A DNA stretch of 64,000 nt from Dryobates pubescens (lineage: Eukaryota > Chordata > Aves > Piciformes > Picidae): assembly GCF_014839835.1 (NCBI RefSeq), contig NC_071642.1:11219455-11283454 (forward strand), given 5' to 3'. Both the position numbers and the translations under genes were made by a program. Each line of letters opens with the position of its first letter. Within the stretch, counting starts at the first letter, position 1. Below are positions 34,016-46,258 of this stretch, piece by piece. The notes under the pieces were generated by a model. The model ran no database searches. It was not told the origin of the DNA and saw only the letters and a program-made list of their open reading frames with translations.

Positions 34016-36145
34016 ATTTGGCCGCAGGCTGAGCTGCTGGGAAGAGCTCAGCAGGGCAGGGAGCATCTGGAGGCACTGCAGGCAGAGCAAGACCCCAGAG
34101 CCTCACCAGCAGGTCCCAGATGAAGCCAGACTGAAGAGGACAGCTGCCCACAGCCACACATCAGCCAAGTGATACACACAAGGCACCATCCCCCCCCGCC
34201 CCAGTAACTGACAGCTGCCAGATCCCCCCTGGCACCAAGAGCTCACACCAAGGAGTGAAAACCAAGGCTGCCAGGGCCTCAGTTTTGCTGCATCAGTACA
34301 GACCTGGTGGAGGAAGAGCAGGATGGAGATGGGGCACAGCACCAAGAACCAGGGGAAGCAGCATCTGCCTGCCCTGGCACTGGGGCAGGGCTGTGCCCGC
34401 AGACAGGACCTGTGCTGGACTCTGCAGTGGAAGAAAAATGCCAGGTTTGATGTTGTACCAAGCATGCCAGTGCCTGGGGGTGGGGAGCAGGAGAAGCTGC
34501 CAGCCCCCTGCCATGGCTCATTGTGCTTCTGTGAGAGCATCTGGCCAGCTGTGCAGTCATCTGTGGCCAAACCCTTGCTCCCCTGGCCACAGAACTGGGC
34601 AAAGGCCAAAGGGTAAAGGGCAAACCACGGGAGCAGAAACAAAGCTTGATCAGCTCATTCATGCAAACCTTTTCAAGAGCTTTTGGGTGGCTGGACAGAC
34701 AGACATGGGAGCGCAGGACCTGCTGCCCCTGTCTGAATCACCACAGGGACACACAGGCTGCCAGCTCCCCATGCAGCAGCTGAAAAGGAGCTGCAGGATC
34801 CTGCACTCACAGTGGGCTTTGAAGCAGAATGAGGCTGCAAGGACTGCTCCCAGCTCAAGGCAGAGCTCAGAAAAGCAGGGAGGAGAGTAAAAACCCAGCA
34901 GGAAAAGCAACTGCATCCTGCCCTGTTCCTGCCTACCTGCAGGGCAGCTCCCCAGCCTGCTGCAGGGACAGCCCAGCCCTCCCCAGTGCAGCATCAGCCC
35001 CTGTCTGCAGGGCCAGTGGAGGCAGCTGCCAGGGCTGGAGCATCTGCCAGGGCTGGGGCAGCTACAGATGGTGAAAGCCATCAGGTGAGGGCAGGGGGAA
35101 TCACAGGAGAGCAAAGGCAGAAGGAAAGGAGGAGAGTCCCTGAGGGCATCCTCATCCCACTCTATGCTGATGGACACTGGGTGACATGGGGACCAGCCCC
35201 AAAGCAGCTCTGCCTCGGGGTGGGAAGGGAAGAGGCTGGGCACTCTCCCTCCACCCCTGCTGTACCCAGCTGGTGCCAGCTTCTGAGAGAGACTGGGAGA
35301 CACTGCCCTGCAGTAGATTTCCTGGGGCACAACGGCCTCTGAGTTCCAGGTTTTTAATGGGCTGGCAGGGCACCCAGGAGGGAGGAGAGGGAAATAAGAC
35401 TTTTCCTTCCTCCATAAAACCAAAACTTTATGGAAGATTTTAAGAGAGATTTAAAGAAGAGCCTCTGCCCTCCCTGCCCCCTCTCCAACTGTACTCTGCA
35501 CGTGAAAGCCTTTGCGGAAGGGAATTAATTAAGGCAGGCAGCAGAGCCCAAAGCTCTGCAGCAGCCTCGTCCTCTGCACAATGCAGAGCCCACTTTTCCC
35601 TCCCTGGGCCTGAGAAACACAGCCCCAAAGTCCAACTGCATCAAGTTTTGCTTTTGTTTTGTTTTGTTTTCTTCCCTCTAACCCAACTCATTTTGGAGAT
35701 TGATGGAGAAAAATCCATAGCAAATATTTATGGCTTCCCAATAAATAACCTTCCTCACAGGAGTCACAAAGAGCTCTGGCGAGTCTCAAGGTAACTTTCA
35801 GCGAGTTCCAGGGGTCAGGGCAGAGTGGGATACTGAGTCCACAGTGTTCCAGCCTCCAGCTCATCTGTTTTGAATTATTGGTATTACTCAGCTGAGCAGC
35901 ACTCTCAATGGAGTAGCTGTGCTGGGAGTCCATGCCATATTTTATTTCTGTGGTGGGAGAGAGGCTTCATTAATTATTAGCTGTACTCTGTTGCAGCCAG
36001 CAAAAAGGGGGGAAAAAAGGCAAAACAGCCCCCAGTGAACAGGGGTTAGGCCTGCTGGAAAAGGAAGGTGTCCATGCCTGAGCAAGACCTGGGTGGGGTG
36101 GGATTTAGGGCTGGATGTTGTGCATTGTGCTGCCAGCTCAAATCT
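34016..36145. other. Intergenic, nothing recognised
   Basis: About 2.1 kb. A TTTTG-rich stretch lies at 35647-35672 and AT-rich text at 35690-35760 and 35935-35990. No exon is recognised on either strand. Confidence 0.45.
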
Positions 36146-36283
36146 TAGAATTGTAGAATCTCAGAATCTAGGCTCACAGAATCATAGTGCCAGAGAATCA
36201 CGGGGTCATGGAATCATAGAATTGGTTGGGGAAGCCCCCCGAGATCATCCAGCCCAACCATCAACCCAGCACCACCACGGCAA
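36146..36283 (-). mobile_element. CR1 LINE 3' end with expanded terminal repeats
   Basis: The word GAATC recurs in AGAATTGTAGAATCTCAGAA, CACAGAATCATAGTGCCAGA, and CATGGAATCATAGAATTGG, followed by GAGATCATCCAGCCCAACCA. These are the short terminal repeats of CR1 in expanded form. Confidence 0.85.
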
Positions 36284-36630
36284 GAGCTGGGGTTGTGCAG
36301 CCTGGAGAAGGTCCCAGAGATGTCTCTGAGTCCTTAGAAGTGGCCTACAGGAAAGCTGGGGAGGGACTGCAGTGATAGGACGAGGGGTAACAGTTTCATA
36401 CTGAGAGAGGGCAGATTGAGACTGGAGATTAAGGAGAAATTCCTTAGAGTGATGGTAGGGAGGCACTGGCACAGGCTGCCCAGGGAGGCCCTTGGAGGTG
36501 TTCAGGGCCAGGCTGGGTGAGGCCTTGAGCATCCTGGGCTGGAGAGAGGTGTCCCTGCCCGTGGCAGGGGGTTGGAACTTGGTGGGCTGTAAGTTCCCTT
36601 CCAACTCAACCCAACCCATTTGATGACTCC
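36284..36630 (+). mobile_element. CR1 LINE fragment (3' end), inverted against its neighbour
   Basis: Sense CR1: AGAGCTGGGGTTGTGCAGCC, AGGGCAGATTGAGACTGGAG, GAGGCACTGGCACAGGCTGC, CAGGGCCAGGCTGGGTGAGG and the ending TAAGTTCCCTTCCAACTCAA. It abuts the minus copy at 36146-36283 head to head. Confidence 0.92.
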
Positions 36631-38794
36631 ATGGCCACCACCCACCTCCAGCGTGGTCGGACAGAGCCGTGGCCAGCAGCCAGCCACGCTCGGGGCACCG
36701 CTGGGGCCAGCCGGGGGCAGCCGGAGGTGAGGCAGGACAGAGCCCGCCCTGGCGGCACCCTGTGCCCGCAGCACACAGCTCCAAGCCAGCGCCAAGCCAG
36801 CGCCCACCGCCCGGGAGCCAGGGGCAGGGCGCGCCCGGAGCGCAGCCATCCCTGCGCCCTCTCAGCCGGCTGGGGAGGGGGGAGCCGCGCAGCCGCCGGC
36901 GCTGGCTCCTTTCAGGGCTTTCAGCAGGCAGGGTCAGCTCTGTCTTCTGACCTGTGACCTGTCGCTTCCCTCCTCACCGTAATTATCTAACACAGCGTTC
37001 CCCCTGCCGGCTACAATGGAACAATTTGTCACTTCAATTGTCTGTCAGTCAACACTGGGGCCTTTTCAACGGGCCAACACATGTTTCTGGAGAGCTTGTC
37101 AGCAAGGGCTGTCTGGCCAGGCACATAAGCATGGAAAATGGAACCTTTGTTAATTCTGGTTCTTAGAAAAGTAAATCCATTCACTTGGGGGTTTTGGAGG
37201 GGGTTTGGGGTGGTGGGTTTTTTTTTTTCCAGGCCTTCAGTTTGGAATTTGCACAAGAAGCTGAATTGCCCCTGATCCCTAAATGATTGGCCAGAGGATT
37301 TGCATGAGGAAGCAGAAATTAATGATTCTTTTCTCTTTATTTTCTGTAATTGTGTGTTTAGAAATGAGATTACACTCTGCAGCAGCACGAGGGGCTGGGA
37401 GGGGAATTGCTTTGCATTTGTTTAGCTCCTGGAGAGTTAAGATCACCTAATCGTTCCAAGCATTTCCTAAGGTTCCCTCTCTCTCTTTTTTTTCCCCTGC
37501 TTTAATGACCAAACAAAGGTTGTGCTGCTTCCCGGGGAACTCTGCTGGCAGCTCAGCTCAGCAGTGGGAGCCAGGGGCTGATCCCCCTGCTGAAATGGTC
37601 TGCTCGCTGCTTTTGGCTTGCGGGGCACAGAATGCATCCCAGAGCTCACGGGCTTGGGAGCCATGGTGCATGCAGAAAGGAGGGCATGGATTCCCAGCAG
37701 CCCAGGAGGAAGATGCTGAGCAGCATGAGATGGAGCATGCCAGGGCTCCTGGCTCAGGCAAGTGCACCTCAGGGGGGTCCCTGCCCTGGGCTGGGCAGCA
37801 GCAGAGCTGGGAGAGTCACCCAACACGAGGGCTGCGTGGAAGGAAAGCCTGCGGTGTGGGGCACTGCCAGGCCACCTTTTGGCTGTGTGATCTGGTAGGG
37901 GTCTGGCTCTTGGGCAGTGGCTGCATGGCACAGAGGCAGGGGCAGCCAAAACACAGTCCCAGGACAAAGTGGCTGCACCCTGCACGTGGCCTGGGGGAAG
38001 CAGCTCCCCACTGGACCCTGTGCCCTGCCCAGCAAAGCTCCACTGGTGAGGTTTCCACAGCAGCTCCCTACAGCTTTCAGGTTTTGCAGAGCCACAGACA
38101 ACAAAGCTGAGAACCTTCAGAGCACAAACTGCTGAAGAGAGGCTCTGGTTTTGGTGCTGTTTAGAGCTTCCTTCCTCTTGTTTTCCTTTTTATAGCAGCA
38201 CCCTTTGAAACCCTCACTTTCTCTCTTGATACTCTTGTGGGATCTCAGTCCTAAATATTTCACAGGAGGCAGATGCCTCCCTCCTCAGGTATTCCTAATT
38301 TAGCAGCCATGTGGGAGCTCCTGTTTGGGGCAGACAGGGAATGGCTGGTTTGAAAGCACTGCAGAAAGGGTAGATGGCCTCTACTGGATTACAAATGCCC
38401 TGAGTGAAAAACCTCTCCAGATCCAGCTTCCCAGAACACCACTATCCAAACCTAATTCAAACCATGCAGGGAGCCCTGACTCAGAATCTTTCAAGCTTAT
38501 AAAATGAAACAAATTGGCTTTGCAAGCATATCTCCCCATCTAAGCCATGCCTGTAAATTGGATTTGTCCTCTTGGATCCATACTGCAGGAGGTGGCCTGA
38601 AAGCCTCTTTGTTTCAAAGAGCTTCAGTCTCCTTGAGCCCCAAGTCTCCACCTTTGGTCAGGGCAAGCTGGAGAACTCTGCTCATTAACAGCAAGGACCT
38701 GGTGGCCCTCCAGCATCTCAGCCTGCAGGACCTTCACTGTGAGCATCAGAGCAGCTGCAGAGGGCACCTGGGAGCACCCAGCACGAATCCTCAC
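36631..38794. other. Intergenic, including an AT-rich block
   Basis: 36640-36950 is GC-rich. 36954-37400 is AT-rich and non-repetitive apart from a T run at 37219-37230, and could be a conserved regulatory element. The rest to 38794 is unrecognised. Confidence 0.45.
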
Positions 38795-39068
38795 GGGATC
38801 ACTGAATGGTCTGGGTTGGAAGGGACCTTAAAGATCATCCAGTTCCAACCCCCCTGCCTTGATCAGGGACACCTCCCACCAGCCCAGGTTGCTCAAGGCC
38901 TCATCCAGCCTCTGGTCTTGAACACCTTCAGTGAGGGGACATCCACAACCTTTTCACTCTCTTCCCACCCTGTCAGGAATTTCTTCCTCCTCTGCATCTC
39001 CCCTCTTCCAGCTCAATGCTGTTCCTCCTCTTCCTATCTCTACAAGCCCTTGTAAAAAGCTCTTCCCC
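38795..39068 (-). mobile_element. CR1 LINE fragment
   Basis: ATCACTGAATGGTCTGGGTT, AAGATCATCCAGTTCCAACC, GACACCTCCCACCAGCCCAG and, at the far end, CTACAAGCCCTTGTAAAAAG, covering more of the 3' region than most copies here. Confidence 0.93.
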
Positions 39069-39559
39069 TGTGCAGGAGGAACCCCCACAGGAGCCAAGCT
39101 GAGGGCACAGAGGGACTGAACTGGGGGGCTGGGGCTCAGGTGGGCAACCCCTGCCCTACTCCCTGGCCTTCCCCCACACCAGCCATCAGCTGGGGGTTTC
39201 CTATGGCCTGTGCTGAGGTTGTTTGTTCAAGCAAACCCATTAGGTGTTTATTAGCCTTCATTATGGAGTGCTAGAGGGTTAATTAGTTCAGCCTGTTCCT
39301 GGAGGAGGGGGCAAGATCAGCAGCAGCTGAATACCCAGGTTCCTAGGGCAGCCACCACTTTGCCTGCTTTCCTTCTTTTCTTGCCTTCCCCCTCCCCCCC
39401 CCCGCCCTTATCTCTTCCCTAAGCAAATTAGGAATGTCATTATCACCTCTGCAAACTGCTCAACACAAGGCATTGTGCCTGGGGGAGAGCAGCCCGGGGT
39501 GCCCAGCTCCTCTGGAGGCAGCAGTTAGGGCATGGGGAGGCAGCTTGGCCAACAGGGGA
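39069..39559. other. Intergenic, with poly-C tract
   Basis: Holds a pyrimidine-rich stretch with a run of C at about 39388-39402. No gene is recognised. Confidence 0.45.
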
Positions 39560-39880
39560 GCAGATTCTGCCCCTCTCCTTACACCCCACCTACAGCACTG
39601 CATCCAGTTCTGGTGCCCCCAACACAGGGACATGGAACTGTTGGAGAAGATCCAGAGGAGACCACAAAGATCAAAGGCTGGTGCACCTCCCCTGATGGGA
39701 AAGGCTGAGAGAGTTGGGGAGAAGAGAGGGCTCCAGGGAGACCTTAGAGCAGCCTTCCAGTACCTGAAGGGGCTCCAAGAGAGCTGGGGAGGGACTTGTG
39801 ACCATGGCTGGGAGTGACAGGATGAGGGACAATGGCTTTGAGCTGGAGGGGGGAGACTGAGACTGGAGATTAGGACTATA
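39560..39880 (+). mobile_element. CR1 LINE fragment (ORF2 end)
   Basis: ACTGCATCCAGTTCTGGTGC, GACATGGAACTGTTGGAGAA, GGCTGAGAGAGTTGGGGAG, AGACCTTAGAGCAGCCTTCC and GAGACTGAGACTGGAGATTA lie in order. The 3' untranslated end is absent. Confidence 0.92.
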
Positions 39881-42540
39881 CAGCCTGGGCTCACCCAGGG
39901 ACAGCCAAAAGGGAGGCTGTAGAGCCATGGGGAGCCCTGTCACCCCAACCAGGGTCCCCTTGGTGACTGCTTGGTGACTTCCCTAGCTGTGGATTAAGTG
40001 TTAATGCTTCTTGCTGCTCAGCAGCATTGAATTCCTCTTGGCCATCAACAGCCCTCTCGCAGAGGAGGGACAATGCTGCAGCAGACCCTGGTGTGATGTG
40101 AATGAAGCAGCCTGGCTCTGTCAGGGTGTAAAGGGAAGTTGCTAATGCTGAAAGGCTTGGGCTGATGGAAGCCTTTACAAGCTCCCAGGCTGGGCCCCCA
40201 GCTCTCTCAAGCCGTGCTCAGCATACGAGCAGAGAGGGGTGGTGGAATCCCCCCGTGCTGGCTGCATCCCCTCCCTTCCCAGCCCCCCAGCCCCATTAGA
40301 GCAGTTTCCACTTCAAGAGGAAAAAGACAGAGGCTAAATGCAAATGGAAAAGGTATCTTTAAAAAGGTGTTGGGCTGCTTCCTTTCCACCCAGACAACCA
40401 CACCCCCTGTCTGCCACCCCTCTGCATATTCACTCTCTGGCCTAGCAGCCACTCCTGGGATTCATTTGGCCACAAACTTCCACAGACTGACTTCAGGTGC
40501 AAGAGGGCCTCCTCTGAGAAGAGGTTTCTATACCCCCTGTGATGTGAGGAGCAAACCTTATCAGTGCTTCAGCAAAAGAAAACCAGAAACTCAGCAGAAG
40601 AGCACAATGAAGGAGCCCTGCCAGACTCAACTCTGGCAAGCAGGTACAAGATAACAATGGCTGTGGCCCTGCTTAATTGTTTCTGCTCCAGCTAATTGTG
40701 AAAAAGCAGTCATTTCCACTTTAAAGACACTCTGTGTGATCTTTAGGAGGAGGATTCCACTGTGGAGCTGCAGCCCCACGAGGGCTTTGAAGAGGATTCC
40801 CTGGGGGGTGGCCATGAGGAATTAGCATTTTCCACTTACTGTCTGCAGAAGGCCATCTCTGCCCCCCACATCCGACTGCCTCTGTCCCATATCTTGGGAG
40901 CTGCTGGCAGGAAGAGAGGATTGGATCTGGACACCACTGGGGCTGCACTCACTGTGTCCTTCCTCCCTCCCTGATGCTCATGCAGGTCCGGGGAGGCCTC
41001 CCAGCCAGCACAGCAGCCTCGGGCCCCGAGTGTGTGTGGGAAGCAGGTCAGGCCCTCTGGTCTGCTCTGACACTGACCCGCTGGAGGCAGAGCATGGCCC
41101 AAGCCAGAACGTCTGCACTTGAGTTCATTCCTCCTTGGGACGCCTGGGAACCCTCCTGCTGTAGGTCAGCTTCTAAGTGGAAGCCTCACCAGACTGAGAT
41201 GGCACAGCTGCAGTAAACAAATGAACTAACTGTCCCAAATTCTTTGCCTCCCTTTGCTTTCTGCTCACCAAGTGTTGGTCTGCAGTAGCTGTTCAAATAA
41301 ACATGTCACTGATTAGCTAACCTCTGCAGCCTGGCACAGTAACTTCTGGTCCTCCACTATTTCGCAACTTCCAGATGAAGGAAAGATTCCCAGGAATGCT
41401 GAGGGCTTCATCTGCACAAGACACAGAGTCAGGGGCAAGGATTACGCAGGCAGGATCCAACCAAGCCCTGTTCCCTCACTCTGGCTGACGGTGCAAGACT
41501 GCACTGCCAGAGGAGCTCAAGCTCCTGCAGCACTTCTGTGAAGTACTTCATTAATTAACACAGGCATACACTAAACAGCTCACTGACAGCTTGTGCAGAG
41601 AGCCTTGCTCCTTGGCTCTCCTGTGACCTCACAAAACACTCGCTGAGCACTGTGCTGGCTGCAGCCCAGGCTCAGTAATTGTGCCCATAATTAGTGTCTG
41701 CTTTTTTTTTTTTCCTCTTCTTTTTCATAATCCTGTGGGCACAGCTTGCCATAAAGCCCTCAGCAATCTTCAATTAGTTGTATCCTTCTCCAGTTGCCCT
41801 GGTTTCTGAATCAGCTGAAAGGGTGCTGTCATTTTTCAGCAGTTGTGTGGAGCCCATGGCACTTGTGAAGCTGAAACATTCCACCTCCCACAGTCCAGGG
41901 CGCTGGGAGCTGGAAGGGACCTCTGAAGGTCGAGGCAGGGGACAGCAGCAGCCCAGGGTGGCTGGTTGGCTCTGCAGGGTGCAGGGACCAGCAGCAGGGC
42001 CGTCCACAGCCGCCCAGGGGCTGTTTGCCCAGCCAGCTGCATCCCAGCTGACAGCATCCCCGGACGGGAGAGCAGGGCAGGCACAGAGCTCTGTTTGGCG
42101 ACCGTCGGTGACTTCCCACACTGCTCCTCCTGCTCTGCCAACAACGGCTTGCAGCTCTTCCTTAACTGAATGGTCTTTGCCCTCGCTTACGCCTTGTAGC
42201 AGCTGGGCTCCTGAGGTCAAAGGCTGACGAGCCTGGAAACGATCCTAAGTTTATCAGCAGCAGGATCAGCTGGGATGACGCCGGCCGGACCACTGCTGCG
42301 CTCCCAGCGGCTCGAGTTCCTGAGAAAACATCGGGGAATAACACCGGGCAAAGGAGGCTGCTTTGCACAGACCCCCACGGGGCTCCTCGTGCCCACACCG
42401 CCGGTAGCACGGGCAGGCCGGGCACCGGCAAAGCCCCAGGGCCGCAAACTCCCGGGCAAGCAATGGAGAAGGCGGAACAGCGGCGCCCCGTAGAGGCGCG
42501 GGCAGCACCCCGGCAGCTGGGCACTGTCCCCAGCCGCTAG
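39881..42540. other. Intergenic upstream of GOLGA7
   Basis: About 2.6 kb without a recognised exon. A T run lies at 41702-41714. The last 300 bp become CpG-rich as the GOLGA7 promoter begins. Confidence 0.45.
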
Positions 42541-42874
42541 ACTCGACCGGTGACCCGCCTGCAAGGCTCCGGGCTGCGCTGCTCGCCGGGGCGCTCAGGG
42601 CAGCTGCACCCCGGCGCGGGGCGCCCCGGGAGCGGGACCCTGGGCACGGCCGCAGCCAATGGCAGGCGAGCTGTGCGGGCGCATGCGCAGAACGTGCGGC
42701 GCGGCTTCCCTCACGCCCCTGCGCCTGCGCGGTGCTGTTCCCCGTGGCGCGGCGCGTGCGCCAGACGCCACTTCCGCCCTCTCCGCAGCCCGGAGCCTTT
42801 ACGGCGTTTTTGCGACAGCCGTAAGTGAGCGGCGGCGCCCGGCGCAGCGGAGCGGTGTGGGCGGCGGCGGCGCG
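42541..42874 (+). promoter_or_regulatory. GOLGA7: GOLGA7 promoter / CpG island and 5' leader
   Basis: CpG-rich with no TATA box. A perfect palindromic GCGCATGCGCA at 42679-42689 fits the known NRF1 site (YGCGCAYGCGCR), and further near-matches lie at about 42719 (CTGCGCCTGCGCG) and 42751 (GGCGCGTGCGCCAG). The transcription start probably lies in 42780-42840. Confidence 0.75.
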
Positions 42875-42985
42875 ATGAGGCCGCAGCAGGCGCCAGTGTC
42901 GGGAAAGGTGTTCATCCAGCGCGACTACAGCGGTGGGACGCGGTGTCAGTTCCAGAGCAAGTTTCCGGCTGAGCTGGAGAACAGG
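42875..42985 (+). CDS. GOLGA7: GOLGA7 coding exon 1
   Basis: Residues 1-37, ending KFPAELENR. The donor is ACAGG|GTAAG. The ATG is preceded by GGCGGCGCG, a GC-rich leader. Confidence 0.97.
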
Positions 42986-45567
42986 GTAAGGTGGGGCGGT
43001 CCCCCTCCGGGCAGCCCGGGACCGGTCCCTGCCGCCGCCTCGCCGCGGCCGCTGGGCCTGGGGGCTCGCTCTGTGCGTGGCAGTGGGGAAGAGCTGGACC
43101 CCGCGGACCATTGAGCGTGAGGGCCTGCGGGCAGCGACCGGCTGTCTCCTGGGTGGCGTTCCCGTGTGACTGGGCAGACTGGTGTGGCCTGGAGCCCTTT
43201 CTGTGTCTGGAGCAGGGGGCAAATCTCTTGCCCAAACCACGGCTCCTTACCGACAGCTGTCCGTTAAATGTAGAACCGTGCCCACCCTGGGAACAGTTTC
43301 CCCTCCGGCGCACCCCAAGGGTGCTAAGCTAAGGTCTCATCTCTGTCCGTTTGAGGCAGATAGGGCTCTGTAATCCTCTCTTTTGGTTGCAGCCCTATGA
43401 ATAGTGTGAGGGGGGAATCATTTCGAAATTTAAAGGCATCTTCTCCTTTGGGATGTATTTTGCTTTGGTTCGATTTTTGTTTGCTCACAAGCATTGCTTG
43501 ATGTCCAAGTGCCATTTTTGATCAGCTGTGGTAAGCAAATGCTTTCAGTTTGCAGTGAAAAGCCCCATGAAACAACAGTTAAAGTCATCTCTCGTTGATG
43601 TTTCTCAAATGCTGCTGTTTTGTGCTTTCATTAATCCTGAGGAAAACAGCTGCCTCCTGTAGCAGTGAACAGAATGTGTTCATTATGTCTGTGAGAATAA
43701 AGGCTGCCCTGTTGTGCTGCTGTGTAGGACCACTGTCCTCTCTCGTGGAGCCCAGCCAGCTCTGCTGAGCCTCTTCAGCAGCCTCACAAGTGCCATCTCA
43801 AGTACTTTTGTTTAATGCTGGCAGATGTAATATCTTCAGCTGATAGCACACCAAATGCTCTGTGCTAATGCCTTTTCTTTTACTCATTGCAATTCCCTTC
43901 CTGTTTCTTTGTTTTGATTTGTATTGTTTTGATGGGAGCTTGTCTGACCAGCACTGCAGCAGCAGCAAGGTACTGCTGGTATGAAGAGTTAGCTCTGTCA
44001 AGCCACTGCCAAATGGTTCTTTTCAATCTAGCAGATCTCTTTCTGTGTGATCTGAGGCTTTTGTTTTTCCCCCCAGATGAATTGCACATTGCTTTAGTTA
44101 TGTTGCTTCAACCATTTTCTGTTCACCTTGTGCTGGAATTGAGGCCTGGCGACGAACTGCAAGGGTGTGTGATTCAAAGTGTCCTTCAGACTTTGGCTCT
44201 AAACACAGTGGCTGCCAAGTGTGAAAGTGCAGACAAGCCCCAGCTGAAGGTAGATGTGTGAGGCTATTGGTCAGTTCTGAAAGGTGCAGGGTGTGACAGC
44301 TGAACTTGGCTTCTCTTGCAGATTGATAGGCAGCAGTTTGAAGAGACTGTCCGGACGCTCAACAACCTCTATGCAGAAGCTGAAAAGCTTGGGGGCCAAT
44401 CCTACCTGGAAGGGTGTCTTGCCTGTCTGACTGCCTATACCATCTTCTTGTGCATGGAAACACATTATGAAAAGGTACCCTGCTTGTGTTTACCTCGTTG
44501 CTTGGAAGGCAGGAAGCCTCACAGGCTTCACCCAAAGCCTGGATCTGTAGATCCAGATCTGCAGACTGGACCTCACTGCAGAGGGGTTTCACACATACAT
44601 CAGACTTGTCTGCAGTTAGTTGGAGGAACATAATGATTGCCTGTACTTCACAGGACCCATGGGAGTTCTCTCTCTAGTTGTATGCTAGGTCCTCCTAATG
44701 TTGCTGCATGTGATATTCCTGGGGCTCTGTCCCTAGTGCAGGGAGACCTGTTGCAAGAAATGGAACTTCTGTGCTGCTCTCTTAACAGGTTCTAAAGAAA
44801 ATTGCCAAGTTCATTCAGGAACAGAACGAGAAGATCTATGCTCCTCAGGGCCTCCTTCTGACAGACCCCATTGAAAGAGGACTAAGAGTTGTATCCTTCT
44901 GAGGTTTCTTAGATTCTCTTGTGGTTTGTCCATCTGTGATGTGCTACCTCTTTATCTTAGTGGGGCACCCTCTGGTTGTGCTTGGTCTGTAACGTGGCAG
45001 GCCTGTTCCTGTCCCTCTGCTCAGGTTTTAGTAGGTTAAGATTTGTCACATCAAAAGACAATGAAGATGCAGTGTCTGGAATCCATCCTTTGACACTTCC
45101 TGGAAAAGGCAGCGTGTCTGAACAGTACTCACACCACTTCAGATGCCTCTCTGTTTCACTGACCTCTGAAAATGCAGTTGGTGTGATCAGGGAAGAGTCA
45201 CCACCTTTAGAGGATAGGAGTTGATGATGTGAAAGCAAGAGATGGATGCTGTTTAGTTTGCAAGCCTCAGTTCAGGTTCTGGTGAAGATTTCCCCGCTGT
45301 AAGTGGATCCCAGCCTAGCTCTTGGCTCTGGGATGGCTTTTTTCAACTGATCTGGCCTGCAGTACATCATCTCCTAGCTGTGCTGCTGAATCTAGCCTTG
45401 AAACAGCAGCTGTGAAGCAAAAAGACCAAAGGCTCCAGTATCTTCATGGGGTTTTTCTGCCTTCTGATTGTCTTCATGGTGTTTTTGCAGTGTGTTTCCC
45501 TAACAGCTTTCCTGTGCAGATCGAAATTACCATTTATGAAGACAGAGGTATGACCAGCGGGAGATAA
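42875..45567 (+). CDS. GOLGA7: Golgin subfamily A member 7 (GCP16), complete, 4 coding exons
   Basis: The spliced product has 137 residues, the same length as human GOLGA7, and is nearly identical to it as I remember it. GOLGA7 is the partner subunit that stabilises the palmitoyltransferase ZDHHC9 (Erf4 family), which palmitoylates HRAS and NRAS on Golgi membranes. Cysteines 69 and 72 in [11 protein letters not shown] are the known palmitoylation sites that anchor the protein. Coding exons are 42875-42985, 44322-44474, 44789-44890 and 45520-45567. All three introns are phase 0 with GT-AG ends. The protein starts [18 protein letters not shown] and ends EDRGMTSGR. The next gene, GINS4, follows on the same strand 3.6 kb away. 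No defect is seen. Confidence 0.97.
44322..44474 (+). CDS. GOLGA7: GOLGA7 coding exon 2
   Basis: Residues 38-88, [20 protein letters not shown] to METHYEK, with the palmitoylated cysteines. The acceptor is TCTTGCAG|ATTG and the donor AAAG|GTACC. Confidence 0.97.
44789..44890 (+). CDS. GOLGA7: GOLGA7 coding exon 3
   Basis: Residues 89-122, [20 protein letters not shown] to ERGLRV. The acceptor is CTTAACAG|GTT and the donor GAGTT|GTATCC, a weaker consensus that nonetheless gives the exact protein. Confidence 0.95.
45520..45567 (+). CDS. GOLGA7: GOLGA7 coding exon 4 (last)
   Basis: Residues 123-137, [15 protein letters not shown], then TAA. The acceptor is CCTGTGCAG|ATCG. Confidence 0.96.
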   Translation: MEITIYEDRGMTSGR

Positions 45568-45749
45568 AACTGTGGACTCTCAGGTACCTGTTAACCTTAG
45601 ACCACACCAGTCTCAACCTCTTTTGTGTGCTCTGAGGGCTAGATTCTCTCATACTGAAACAGAACATTGATCCCACCACTGTATCAAAGTGGTTCACACT
45701 GAAGTCTGTTCATGTAAGTCTCCTCTGCAGTCACTTTTCTAGGTAGAAC

Positions 45750-46172
45750 TATCACAGAATGATCTGCAGTAAGCAGGAGCAACCTCAACTAGAGCAGGTT
45801 GCCCAGAGCCCTGTCCAGCCTCACCATGAATATCTCCAGGGCTGGGGCCTCAACCACCTCCCTGGGCAACCTGTTCCAGTGTTGCACTGCCCTCGTGGTG
45901 CAGAACTTGTTCCTAACATCCAATCTAAATCTGCTCTGTGCAGGTTTGAAGCCGTTGCCCCTGCTCCTGTCACTGCAGGCCTTTGCAAACAGTCTCTCTC
46001 CATCCTTCTTGTAGCCCCTTTCAGGTACTGGAAGGCTGCTATTAGGTCTCTCCAGAGCCTTGCCTTCTCCAGGCTGAACAACCCCCACTCCTATTGCCTG
46101 TCTTCATACTGGAAGTGTTCCAACCCCCTGATCATTTTCGTGGCCCTCCTCTGGACCAGTCAATACTTGGCA
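45750..46172 (-). mobile_element. CR1 LINE fragment in the GOLGA7 3' UTR
   Basis: ATCACAGAATGATCTGCAGT, CTAGAGCAGGTTGCCCAGAG, AACCTGTTCCAGTGTTGCAC, CCTTTCAGGTACTGGAAGGC, CCAGGCTGAACAACCCCCAC and CGTGGCCCTCCTCTGGACCA follow each other. It is one of the better-preserved copies. The reverse strand keeps an open frame of about 99 codons from the ORF2 end. Confidence 0.95.
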
Positions 46173-46258
46173 TGATGCCACTGAATGTTCACCCAGGTCA
46201 GGGAATAGCAGCGTTCCCTGTAGGGAAAGCCAGGTCCTGATGGTGTAAATGTGCATGA

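Noticed and set aside
43887-44261. A 124-codon frame in GOLGA7 intron 1 with a hydrophobic start and a possible acceptor at 44075
   Set aside because: GOLGA7 exons 1 and 2 join perfectly without it and the predicted peptide has no similarity that I recognise.
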